From an uncultured Lachnospiraceae bacterium (GTDB lineage Bacteria > Bacillota > Clostridia > Lachnospirales > Lachnospiraceae), in contig CAJUJR010000108.1 in assembly GCA_910586605.1 (NCBI GenBank), forward strand, positions 1 to 7,394: DNA of 7,394 nt, given 5' to 3'. Position 1 is the stretch's first letter; every line of letters begins with the position of its first letter. Below the pieces are notes generated by a model that saw nothing but the letters and a program-made list of their open reading frames with translations, had not been told where the DNA came from and did not search any database. Below, one piece after another: positions 1-6,257 of the stretch. The position numbers and the translations under genes are program-made.

Positions 1-133
1 GCTAAATTGTCCTGCAGGAAGGAATGTCTCTCTAAATTTTTGTCAGTTTGTAAATTTCAGGAACTTTCGCTTTTTACAGAAAATTAGAAATCCAGCCTTC
101 TCATGCTGCACATAATGAACACGCTCCACAAGG
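1..133. other. Gene-free left edge, possibly the interior of a dispersed repeat
   Basis: No convincing gene is visible. The short open frames on either strand have no start codon with a ribosome binding site and no recognisable protein sequence. The adjoining repeat at 134-187 points its terminal motif to the right, so the body of that element should extend leftwards through this stretch. How far it goes cannot be judged, because the other copy runs off the right end of the window after 54 bases. Confidence 0.4.
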
Positions 134-187
134 GAAGATATTTTTTATTTCCTTAAATCTGGCTGCAATTGGCTGTGAATAGTAACA
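134..187 (-). repeat. Dispersed repeat, left copy (inverted match to 7341-7394)
   Basis: These 54 bases match the reverse complement of 7341-7394 at 50 of 54 positions, without gaps; all four differences are transitions. Read on the - strand, the unit begins with the terminal motif GTTACTATTCACAGCC and runs leftwards. Similarity reaches the very end of the window on the other side, so the true unit is probably longer. One - strand reading frame is open through both copies, but three of the four differences would change an amino acid and there is no start codon, so the conservation looks nucleotide-level rather than protein-level. Confidence 0.85.
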
Positions 188-194
188 GTTCCTA

Positions 195-279
195 AGTGTA
201 TCATGAAAAAATAAATGCTGTTGCCCTGTCATACCACACAGGATGGCATATTGTTAACACTGTAAAAGTATGATACACT
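195..279. repeat. Palindromic intergenic segment with nested stem-loop
   Basis: A perfect 10-bp inverted repeat (AGTGTATCAT at 195-204, its complement at 270-279) encloses a second stem. In that inner stem, 222-229 pairs with 238-241 and 245-248 around an 8-base loop at 230-237, leaving a 3-base bulge. The right outer arm overlaps the -10 region of the candidate promoter for the downstream exporter operon. The arms could therefore be an operator for a repressor, or simply part of the surrounding repeat cluster. No regulator gene lies in the window. Confidence 0.45.
251..279 (+). promoter_or_regulatory. Candidate promoter for the exporter operon
   Basis: TTGTTA at 251-256 and TACACT at 274-279 are separated by exactly 17 bases. 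Each matches the sigma-A consensus at 4 of 6 positions, and the -10 box is preceded by TGA, giving an extended -10. Transcription would start near 286 and the transcript would carry a leader of about 255 bases containing the structured element at 301-511. No better-scoring promoter was found closer to the ATPase start at 541. The hexamers are imperfect, so this stays a candidate. Confidence 0.35.
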
Positions 280-300
280 ATCTACTATAAAACATTGCCA

Positions 301-511
301 CTATTCACAGCTATTCTAGTGCTCCATCCAGTTAGAAATTAGAGTATGGGCTGCATGTTTTGTGTCAGTGCTAGGCAAAATTTCGACGGCGATGCGGGCA
401 TCGGCTAGAAATTTTAACGACGCAGTGGTGCGGAACAGGTGGTTCCATACTCTAATTTCTGGCCGGATGGAACACTAGGCATCATGTGTAAAATTAGCCA
501 TGAATAGTAAC
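301..511. repeat. MITE-like structured element with terminal and subterminal inverted repeats
   Basis: The left end (301-315, CTATTCACAGCTATT) is matched in inverted orientation by the right end (492-507, complement CTATTCATGGCTAATT). Just inside, 34-base arms at 316-349 and 445-478 are complementary at 30 of 34 positions, with all four differences transitions. The right-hand spacer between end and arm is about 14 bases longer than the left, so one side has lost or gained sequence. The terminal motif is the one found at the ends of the 134-187 and 7341-7394 repeats. There is no transposase frame, which fits a small non-autonomous element. It ends 15 bases before the ribosome binding site of the ATPase gene, so it is probably transcribed as the operon leader. 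Confidence 0.65.
377..432 (+). other. Inner stem-loops in the central part of the MITE-like element
   Basis: Within the roughly 95-base loop of the large inverted repeat, AAAATTTC at 377-384 is complementary to 408-415. Nested inside it, CGATG at 390-394 pairs with CATCG at 399-403 around a CGGG loop. A further small hairpin, CGCA at 421-424 with TGCG at 429-432, has a GTGG loop. Stacked stems inside a long outer stem suggest a folded RNA or a recognisable single-stranded DNA structure. No T-run follows, so these are not intrinsic terminators. It does not match a riboswitch class that I recognise. Confidence 0.45.
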
Positions 512-540
512 AAATTTCAAAGAAACGGAGGCTTCCTTCT

Positions 541-1272
541 ATGGAACAGTCCATTACCGGCAAGGAACTCACCCTGGAAATACAACATCTTAAAAAAAGT
601 TTCCGCCACGGAAAAAAGAAAGTATTACAAGATATCTGCTTAGAGGCCCAAAACGGGGAATGTATTGGGATTCTTGGGGCAAACGGCTGCGGCAAATCAA
701 CACTGCTTTCCATCCTTGCCGGAATCCAGCCTGCCAGCTCAGGCGCCGTCTTACTGAATGGCACTGACCTTTTTAAAAAGAACAAAAAAGAGTATATTTC
801 CCTAATTGGCTATGTCCCACAGGAATGCCCCCTGATGGAAGAACTCAATGCATATGACAATTTAAAGCTTTGGTACTGCGACAGCCCGCTTTCTTTACCA
901 GATGAATTGGAGCAAGGCTTTCTTGCTATGCTCGGAATCCCTGATTTTTTAAAAATCCCAGTTAAAAACATGTCTGGCGGTATGAAAAAAAGACTTAGCA
1001 TCGGCTGTGCAGTTGCCGGCAATCCATGTATCCTCCTTTTAGATGAACCAGGCGCGGCGCTGGATTTAATCTGTAAAGAACGGATTGAAGTCTACCTGAA
1101 AAATTTTAAAAAGCAAGGAAATATCGTTTTAATTGCTACGCATGAAGAACGTGAAATCAGCATCTGTGACCGCCTATTCGTCCTGAAAAACGGTATTTTA
1201 GAAGCCTTCCAATACGATGGCAACATCCACCAGCTCGCCGGAAAACTGGCCGAATCCGAAAGGAGCCAATAA
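541..1272 (+). CDS. ABC transporter ATP-binding protein, exporter type
   Basis: This is a 243-residue cytoplasmic ATPase that would power the two membrane proteins encoded downstream. All nucleotide-binding motifs are visible: Walker A GANGCGKST at residues 46-54, Q-loop glutamine 94 in YVPQ, signature MSGGMKKR at 144-151, Walker B ILLLDE ending in catalytic Glu169, D-loop AALD around 172-175, and the switch histidine 201 in ATHEE. The SGGM form of the signature is common in drug, peptide and lipid exporters of the ABC-2 group. Length is normal for a single-domain ATPase. GGAGG at 527-531, nine bases before the ATG, fixes the start. The stop lies two bases before the next gene, so translation is probably coupled. 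Catalytic function is near certain; the cargo is unknown. Confidence 0.93.
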   Translation: MEQSITGKELTLEIQHLKKSFRHGKKKVLQDICLEAQNGECIGILGANGCGKSTLLSILAGIQPASSGAVLLNGTDLFKKNKKEYISLIGYVPQECPLMEELNAYDNLKLWYCDSPLSLPDELEQGFLAMLGIPDFLKIPVKNMSGGMKKRLSIGCAVAGNPCILLLDEPGAALDLICKERIEVYLKNFKKQGNIVLIATHEEREISICDRLFVLKNGILEAFQYDGNIHQLAGKLAESERSQ

Positions 1273-1274
1273 AC

Positions 1275-2522
1275 ATGAAAACCTGGAAACAATACGTTCT
1301 GCTAGAAACCAAACGCATGCTAAAAAGCCTTCCTGGCGTCTGCCTTGGAAGCCTTTTGCTGACTGCTTGCCTAATTGGCATATTTACTCTTTTCCAATTA
1401 AACAGCAGCCGCCGGGAATCCAAAAGCAGCCCTGTAGATATTGGTATTGTAGCAAAAAAAGACGAACCATTTATAGATTGGATGATTACTACAGCCGGAA
1501 AAATTGACAATGCAAAATACACCTGCCGTTTTCAGCGCCTGGAGGAAAAAGCTGCTGATGCAAGGCTAAAATCTGGCAAAATCGATATTGTATTCCTGAT
1601 ACCAGAAAATTATATTGCTTCTATTATAGATGGTGAAAATAAACATCTAACCATCCGTTTCGGAAGCAGCCAGTCCACCATTGTAAGTTTTCTGTTCCGG
1701 GAACTTTCCCATGCCGCCTCTGCTTTTATCCTCGATACAGAAGCAGGCATATATTCTATGCAGGAATATTATGAAAAACATCACCTGCCTGACAAGGCAG
1801 AAGATGAACTTGACCTGAACCTACAATATATTAAAGAAATTGTCTCCTTAGATAAAGGAATCCAGACAGAAGAAATTGCAGTAAAAGATGCAACGCCAAT
1901 ATTCCAGCAATATTTTATCTCCGCCTTTGTGCTTTTTCTTTTTTTCCGCGGCCTGGCCTGCGGAAAAATACTGGCTGTACAAAACAGAGCCTTCCAAGAT
2001 AAACTTGCACAAAAAGGAATTGGATATCCCCAGCAGATTTTAGCAAGGGGCATTGCATTTTTTATTACGGCGCTTGCCAACTATCTGTTCCTGTTTATCC
2101 TTGCGGGAACTATAATGGCCGTATCCTCTCTTTCGTTTCCTAATACTATTTGTACGACAATCAGGGGTATATGGGAATTTGCTTTCCGCTGCATCCCAAT
2201 TTTACTGCTAAGCACTTCCTTTATCCAGCTTGCGTATGAAATAACAGAAGATGCTTTGGGTGGTATCCTGTTCCTATTTTTCAGCATATTGGCAATGGGG
2301 CTTTGTTCCGGCTGTTTCTACCCTAAAAGTTACCTTCCACAAGCATTACAAGCCGCCGCTCCATACTTTCCAGTCTGGCAGGCATGCCGCTATGGGCTGT
2401 CCGCCCTGCAAGGTTCTTTTCATACGGCATCGTTCCTATACATGGCCGGCTGCTTCACACTTTGCTTTTTCCTTATGGCTTTACTCCGCCAATATTGCGC
2501 CCATATCCAAACCCATAGATAA
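1275..2522 (+). CDS. ABC-2 type transporter permease, first subunit
   Basis: This 415-residue membrane protein has the architecture of the ABC2_membrane_3 type. A membrane segment at about residues 20-40 is followed by a large extracytoplasmic domain of about 170 residues (41-210). Then come five hydrophobic segments near 212-230, 258-282, 303-322, 329-349 and 385-404. The stretch SGCFYPKSYLPQAL near 345-358, followed by PYFPVWQACRYG, resembles the conserved G-x-x-x-P region before the last helix of ABC-2 permeases. It should pair with the second permease to form the membrane channel of one exporter. AGGAG at 1261-1265 precedes the ATG by nine bases and lies within the 3' end of the ATPase gene. 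Substrate cannot be inferred; antibiotic, peptide or lipid export are all open. Confidence 0.85.
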   Translation: MKTWKQYVLLETKRMLKSLPGVCLGSLLLTACLIGIFTLFQLNSSRRESKSSPVDIGIVAKKDEPFIDWMITTAGKIDNAKYTCRFQRLEEKAADARLKSGKIDIVFLIPENYIASIIDGENKHLTIRFGSSQSTIVSFLFRELSHAASAFILDTEAGIYSMQEYYEKHHLPDKAEDELDLNLQYIKEIVSLDKGIQTEEIAVKDATPIFQQYFISAFVLFLFFRGLACGKILAVQNRAFQDKLAQKGIGYPQQILARGIAFFITALANYLFLFILAGTIMAVSSLSFPNTICTTIRGIWEFAFRCIPILLLSTSFIQLAYEITEDALGGILFLFFSILAMGLCSGCFYPKSYLPQALQAAAPYFPVWQACRYGLSALQGSFHTASFLYMAGCFTLCFFLMALLRQYCAHIQTHR

Positions 2523-2579
2523 AACTGAAAGCCTTTGGAGCTTTCTCATATAATTCTTCGTGAAAAATCATACAGAAAT

Positions 2580-2583
2580 GAGG
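2580..2583 (+). promoter_or_regulatory. Ribosome binding site that fixes the start of the second permease
   Basis: GAGG sits six bases before the ATG at 2590. The frame stays open upstream to a GTG at 2560 and an ATG at 2578. The closest GGAG to the GTG is 19 bases away, and the ATG at 2578 has no purine-rich site at all, so neither is likely to be used. Confidence 0.65.
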
Positions 2584-2589
2584 CTATAT

Positions 2590-3735
2590 ATGAAAAAATT
2601 GAAAACCTGTTTTATTATTTATAGCAAACGGCTATTTTTAAAACCGCTCTTTGTCTTTACGCTTCTGTTGCTGCCAGTTTCTGTCCTTTTCTTACAAAAC
2701 TGCCAGGCAAAAACGGACGCAGTAATCCGGGTTGCTCTTTACGCACCAGAGAAAAACTCTGACGCCACAACGAAAAAACTTTTGCATGAAATGATATCCC
2801 TTTCCAATACAGCAGTAACTTTCTATAAATCGCCTGCCAAGAAAAAACTCTGTCAGGATGTTTCAGATGGAAAAGCAGCATGTGGCTATATTTTTCCAGA
2901 AAATTTAGAAAAAAACTTAAAAGAATACGCTGATAAAAAAGAGCCTTATATTGTAGCAGTCCGTGCAGAAGATGACATGCGCACGCGGATTGTAGACGAA
3001 ATTGTATTAAGCAGGCTTTACCATCCTGTTTCTTTCCATATCCTGTCTTCCTTTATTGAAAAGAAAACAAAAAATACGCCAGATATGGAATTTCTCACTA
3101 AATCATTCCAAAAATACAGCAGTGACGAACTTCTCTTCCAGTTTGAATATGCAAATGGGGACAATAATACTTTTTTAAATGACGCACAGGCAAACTATAT
3201 GCTGCTGCCTATACGCGGCGTTATTTCCGTTATGATTTTATTATCCTGCATGGCTGGCGGGCTTCTCTGGTATTCTGATGCAGACAACGCTCTCTTTTCT
3301 ATGGACAGCCGGAAACGGCAGCTATGCAGCCTGTTCTCCCTGCTGCTGCCCGGGCTATATGCATCCCTTGCCGGCCTTTTTACCATGAAAATAGTTGGTA
3401 TTTTAGAAAAGCCTGCTAACGAACTGCTGTCTATGTTTTTCTTTTTATCTGCCAGCCTGTCGCTTATCCATTTCCTGCACACTATACTGCCCAAAAAAGA
3501 GCTTTTCCTCGCCGCCATACCTGTTATGGTAATCGGTTCCCTATTGCTGTGCCCTATTTTTATCAGCCTACAGGCAATCGCTCCCGCCCTTTCATCTTTT
3601 AGCTGTATTTTTCCAACCACATGGTACCTAACTTCATTGCACGATACAAGAGACCTTCTCTACCTGTTCCTTTATTCCTGCATCCTTTTCGCCACTGCTT
3701 TTTGTTATAAGAAACTCTTCCGCCATTCCTGCTAA
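2590..3735 (+). CDS. ABC-2 type transporter permease, second subunit
   Basis: This 381-residue membrane protein has the same plan as its upstream partner but little obvious sequence similarity. A basic N-terminus leads to a membrane segment at about residues 18-36, followed by an extracytoplasmic domain spanning 37-205. Five hydrophobic segments follow near 206-228, 247-270, 279-300, 306-328 and 355-373. Two unlike permeases after one ATPase suggest a heterodimeric channel with two outward-facing domains. The gap of 67 bases from the first permease is longer than the 2-base gap before that gene, but no promoter or terminator is clear in it. The start is taken at the ATG with a ribosome binding site rather than the upstream GTG, which would add ten residues. 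The stop codon interlocks with that of truA on the other strand. Confidence 0.82.
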   Translation: MKKLKTCFIIYSKRLFLKPLFVFTLLLLPVSVLFLQNCQAKTDAVIRVALYAPEKNSDATTKKLLHEMISLSNTAVTFYKSPAKKKLCQDVSDGKAACGYIFPENLEKNLKEYADKKEPYIVAVRAEDDMRTRIVDEIVLSRLYHPVSFHILSSFIEKKTKNTPDMEFLTKSFQKYSSDELLFQFEYANGDNNTFLNDAQANYMLLPIRGVISVMILLSCMAGGLLWYSDADNALFSMDSRKRQLCSLFSLLLPGLYASLAGLFTMKIVGILEKPANELLSMFFFLSASLSLIHFLHTILPKKELFLAAIPVMVIGSLLLCPIFISLQAIAPALSSFSCIFPTTWYLTSLHDTRDLLYLFLYSCILFATAFCYKKLFRHSC

Positions 3736-4484
3736 AACGTGTTTAAGTATTCAATCCGCAAAAGGCGAAGCCCTTTTGCGGGGGCAGTCGGGCCTGCCTG
3801 CGCCCTGTCACAGGAAGCAATTACCCTGCCAATATCATCAGGTAAAGCGATGCCCTTCCCCACCTCCAATAATGTTCCCACAATTATCCTGACCATATTA
3901 TATAAAAAACCATTTCCCTGTACCCTAATCTGTATTTTCCCCTCTTCATCTGTTTCCAGGATCTCCAGGGAATAAATCGTGCGGACTGTCGACTGTACCT
4001 GCGCCCCTGCTGAACAAAAACCTGCAAAATCATGTTCGCCAAGAAATGCTTCCGCCGCTGCCCTCATCTTCCCCAAATCCAACCTCCCGTAATAAAAATA
4101 CGCTGTATTCCGGTACTCTGGCAATGGGAATTTCCTGTTTACAATTGTATATTCATACGTCTTCCTGCAGTCACAATGCCTTGGATGAAATGTATCAGGA
4201 ACCAGAAAAGATTCTTGTATTACAATATCATCAGGAAGCCGCTGGTTTAATGCATAAGAAAACTTTTCAGGCGGAATCCTGGACTCTGTATCAAATACAG
4301 CTACATTCCCCAATGCATGTACCCCTGCATCTGTCCGGCTTGCACCAACCACCTGGATGCTTTCCCCTGTCAGCCTGCTAATCGCCTCATTTAGCATCCC
4401 TTCTATTGTAACCGCAGAAGGCTGCACCTGCCATCCATGATAATTTGTCCCATCATACGACACTATCAACATCACACGTTTCAT
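3732..4484 (-). CDS. truA: tRNA pseudouridine(38-40) synthase TruA
   Basis: TruA isomerises uridines 38, 39 and 40 in the anticodon stem-loop of many tRNAs to pseudouridine, in the cytoplasm. The 250-residue protein opens with a typical beta strand and YDGTNYHGWQ motif (residues 10-19). It contains the catalytic motif SRTDAGVHA, in which Asp52 is the nucleophile. The late NMVRIIVGTLLEVG segment is also typical of the family, as is the C-terminal AKGLRLLRIEY stretch. Length is normal. GGAGG at 4492-4496, seven bases before the ATG, lies in the 18-base gap after the ecfT stop, so the gene is the last of the ecf operon. Its stop codon shares bases with the stop of the convergent permease gene. 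The protein is intact. Confidence 0.96.
   Translation of the reverse strand: MKRVMLIVSYDGTNYHGWQVQPSAVTIEGMLNEAISRLTGESIQVVGASRTDAGVHALGNVAVFDTESRIPPEKFSYALNQRLPDDIVIQESFLVPDTFHPRHCDCRKTYEYTIVNRKFPLPEYRNTAYFYYGRLDLGKMRAAAEAFLGEHDFAGFCSAGAQVQSTVRTIYSLEILETDEEGKIQIRVQGNGFLYNMVRIIVGTLLEVGKGIALPDDIGRVIASCDRAQAGPTAPAKGLRLLRIEYLNTF
3756..3781. other. Perfect hairpin inside the 3' end of truA
   Basis: CCGCAAAAGG at 3756-3765 and its complement at 3772-3781 form a perfect 10-bp stem around a 6-base loop. The centre reads GCGAAGC, a heptamer known to form an unusually stable DNA mini-hairpin. The bases encode the conserved PAKGLRLL end of TruA, so the symmetry may be a by-product of coding. On neither strand is the stem followed by a run of T, so it is not a standard terminator. 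It could still slow polymerase or protect the 3' end of the exporter mRNA, which would read through it. Confidence 0.4.
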
Positions 4485-4502
4485 TCCTAATCCTCCAGAT
4501 TC

Positions 4503-5312
4503 TTAAAGCATCGGCAGGTACGTCACAGAAGAATACAGAAGCACACAATAGGCAATACATATTAAATATGCTGCAAAATCCCTTCCCTGATACCTAAGCG
4601 GATGCATCTTCGTCCGACCGCTTCCCCCATGATAACATCTCGCATCCATTGCCAGCGCTAAATCATTTGCCCTGTGGACAGCCGAAACAAAAAGAGGCAC
4701 CAAAATTGGCAGCATATTCTGAAGGCGCTGTATCATATTCCCAGATTCAAAATCCGCTCCCCTTGCCATCTGTGCTTTCATAATCCTGTCCGTCTCCTCT
4801 ACCAGAATCGGGATAAAACGCAACGCAATAGACATCATCATCGCAATTTCATGCACTGGGACATGGAGATGGCGCAAAGGCGCCAAAAGTTTCTCTAAAG
4901 CATCCGTCAGTTGATTTGGCGTGGTTGTAAGCGTCATTAGAGAAGAGCCGAGAATCAGAAAAATCAAACGCAGTGACATAAAAACTGCCTTCCGAAGCCC
5001 TTCCCATGTAAGTTCTGCTGCTCCAAGCTGAAGAAAAGCAGTCCCTGGCGTCCAGAACAAATTCAACAAAGCTGTAAATACCAACATTAAAAAAACAGGC
5101 TTCAATCCTCTAACGATATAAGAAAACGGCACTTTTGACATAACCGTTACTGCATAAAAGCATCCAACCGCCACAGCATAGCCCCAAAAATTATTAAATA
5201 AAAACAAGGAAACAATATACACCAAGGTTCCAACCACCTTAACCCGCGGATCAAGCCGGTGAACCACAGAATCTGCTGCATAATATTGCCCAATTGTAAT
5301 ATTGCGGATCAT
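4503..5312 (-). CDS. ecfT: Energy-coupling factor transporter transmembrane protein EcfT
   Basis: EcfT is the integral-membrane coupling subunit of ECF importers. It sits on the EcfA1-EcfA2 pair and transmits ATP-driven motion to interchangeable substrate-binding S proteins. The 269-residue protein starts with the usual family sequence (Y-x-x-x-DSVVHRLDPRVK, residues 10-25) and has several hydrophobic helices. It carries both coupling motifs: ARG at 183-185 in AQMARGADF, and the second ARx motif at 224-226 in AMDARCYHGG. In the latter the usual glycine is cysteine, a substitution that I regard as common in clostridia. RFIPILVEE at 165-173 is also typical. AGAGG lies seven bases before the ATG. 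An 89-base gap separates it from ecfA2, unusually long for this operon. Confidence 0.95.
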   Translation of the reverse strand: MIRNITIGQYYAADSVVHRLDPRVKVVGTLVYIVSLFLFNNFWGYAVAVGCFYAVTVMSKVPFSYIVRGLKPVFLMLVFTALLNLFWTPGTAFLQLGAAELTWEGLRKAVFMSLRLIFLILGSSLMTLTTTPNQLTDALEKLLAPLRHLHVPVHEIAMMMSIALRFIPILVEETDRIMKAQMARGADFESGNMIQRLQNMLPILVPLFVSAVHRANDLALAMDARCYHGGSGRTKMHPLRYQGRDFAAYLICIAYCVLLYSSVTYLPML

Positions 5313-5401
5313 ATACTACCTCTTCTTATTAAACATTCATAATTTCTCCAGAAACATTGTATTTTGGAAATGGCACAAATTATTTCGCAACAGTTCCTTA
5401 G

Positions 5402-6247
5402 TCATGTCAACCATTTTAAAATCGCTGTAATACTTTCCTGTACCGTCAGGCAGTCATCTTGTACCGCCGCGCCCTGTTCTGCCAGAAAATGCATCAGGCT
5501 GGTTGCCTGCGGAACACCAAGGCCAATCTTCCTTAGCTCCTTTTCATAACGGAATACTTTCCGTGGCTCCCCATCCAAAACAATCTGCCCCTGATTCATT
5601 ACAATCACACGGCCGGCATATTCCGCCACATCCTCCATACTGTGGGAAACAAGAAGCACCGTAATCTTTCTTTCACGATAAAGCTTTTTTAATAGTTCAA
5701 ATATTTCTTTCCTGCCAGCCGGGTCAAGCCCTGCCATCGGTTCATCTAGCACAAGGATTTCCGGCTCCATCGCAAGCACTCCAGCAATCGCTACACGCCT
5801 CTTCTGCCCTCCTGACAATGCCAAAGGTGAAACATCAAAAAGCTCCTCCCCAATCCCAACATCTTTTAAAGCCCCAAACGTACTTAACTCAACTTTAAGC
5901 TGCTCCCATCCCATATTAGATGGGCCAAATGCAACATCTTTGACAACGGTTGACTCAAATAACTGATGCTCCGGATACTGGAATACAAGCCCCACCTTAC
6001 TCCTTAACATCTTCATCGAAAAATCTTTGTCATAAATATTTTTCCCATGAAAAAATATTTCTCCGCTTTCAGCTTTTTCCAGCCCATTCAGAAGCTGAAT
6101 CAATGTAGATTTCCCAGAACCAGTATGCCCTACAACTGCAACAAACTCATTTTGCCTGATCTCCAAGTTAATATCCCTTAACGCCAGCTTCTCTTCACTG
6201 CTGCCCTTCCCATAAGTATAACTTACATTCCGTAATATAACTGACAT
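5402..6247 (-). CDS. ecfA2: Energy-coupling factor transporter ATP-binding protein EcfA2
   Basis: This is the second ATPase of the ECF importer, acting as a heterodimer with EcfA1 on the cytoplasmic face of EcfT. In the 281-residue protein, Walker A is GHTGSGKST at 40-48 and the Q-loop is VFQYPEHQLF with Gln90. The signature is LSGGQKRR at 144-151, Walker B and D-loop read LVLDEPMAGLDP with catalytic Glu169, and the switch histidine is 202 in SHSMEDVA. The DEPxAGLDP form and SHSMED separate it from EcfA1, which has DEATAMLDP. The open frame extends to a TTG at 6268, but the ATG at 6247 has AGAGG five to ten bases upstream and gives the normal family start MSVILRNVSYTY. The gap to ecfA1 is four bases. 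Confidence 0.95.
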   Translation of the reverse strand: MSVILRNVSYTYGKGSSEEKLALRDINLEIRQNEFVAVVGHTGSGKSTLIQLLNGLEKAESGEIFFHGKNIYDKDFSMKMLRSKVGLVFQYPEHQLFESTVVKDVAFGPSNMGWEQLKVELSTFGALKDVGIGEELFDVSPLALSGGQKRRVAIAGVLAMEPEILVLDEPMAGLDPAGRKEIFELLKKLYRERKITVLLVSHSMEDVAEYAGRVIVMNQGQIVLDGEPRKVFRYEKELRKIGLGVPQATSLMHFLAEQGAAVQDDCLTVQESITAILKWLT

Positions 6248-6251
6248 TGCC

Positions 6252-6257
6252 TCACCT
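6252..6257 (-). promoter_or_regulatory. Ribosome binding site of ecfA2 overlapping the ecfA1 stop
   Basis: On the - strand the last bases of ecfA1 read AAG AGG TGA. The AGG and the stop codon belong to an AGAGGTGAGG stretch close to the ribosome-binding consensus, ending six bases before the ATG at 6247. A ribosome finishing ecfA1 is therefore placed directly on the ecfA2 start, a typical coupling that keeps the two ATPases equimolar. It also argues against the TTG at 6268, which would lie upstream of the site. Confidence 0.75.

Noticed and set aside
101..187. A 28-codon - strand frame open through the left repeat and also open in the right copy
   Set aside because: It has no start codon, and three of the four differences between copies would change the residue, unlike a conserved protein.
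375..455. A 26-codon open frame on the + strand inside the MITE-like element
   Set aside because: It has no start codon or ribosome binding site, and the bases are better explained by the nested stems.
1..540. CRISPR array or tandem repeats
   Set aside because: Repeats here are inverted and unequally spaced, without regular spacers or cas genes.
414..785. A 123-codon frame on the - strand
   Set aside because: It spans the structured repeat and the 5' end of the ATPase gene in antisense, has no recognisable domain, and is a shadow of a well-supported gene.
2527..2545. Terminator or attenuator between the two permease genes
   Set aside because: Only a 6-bp stem (GAAAGC with GCTTTC) without a following T-run; too weak to support.
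2560..2589. GTG start adding ten residues to the second permease
   Set aside because: Its nearest purine-rich site is 19 bases away, whereas the ATG at 2590 has GAGG at six bases and gives a normal basic N-terminus before the first membrane segment.
3195..3620. A 141-codon frame on the - strand inside the second permease
   Set aside because: It is antisense to a membrane protein with clear hydrophobic segments, its composition reflects the opposite strand, and it has no supporting context.
3756..3781. Intrinsic terminator for either convergent operon
   Set aside because: The stem is strong but no T-run follows on either strand, and it lies within truA coding sequence.
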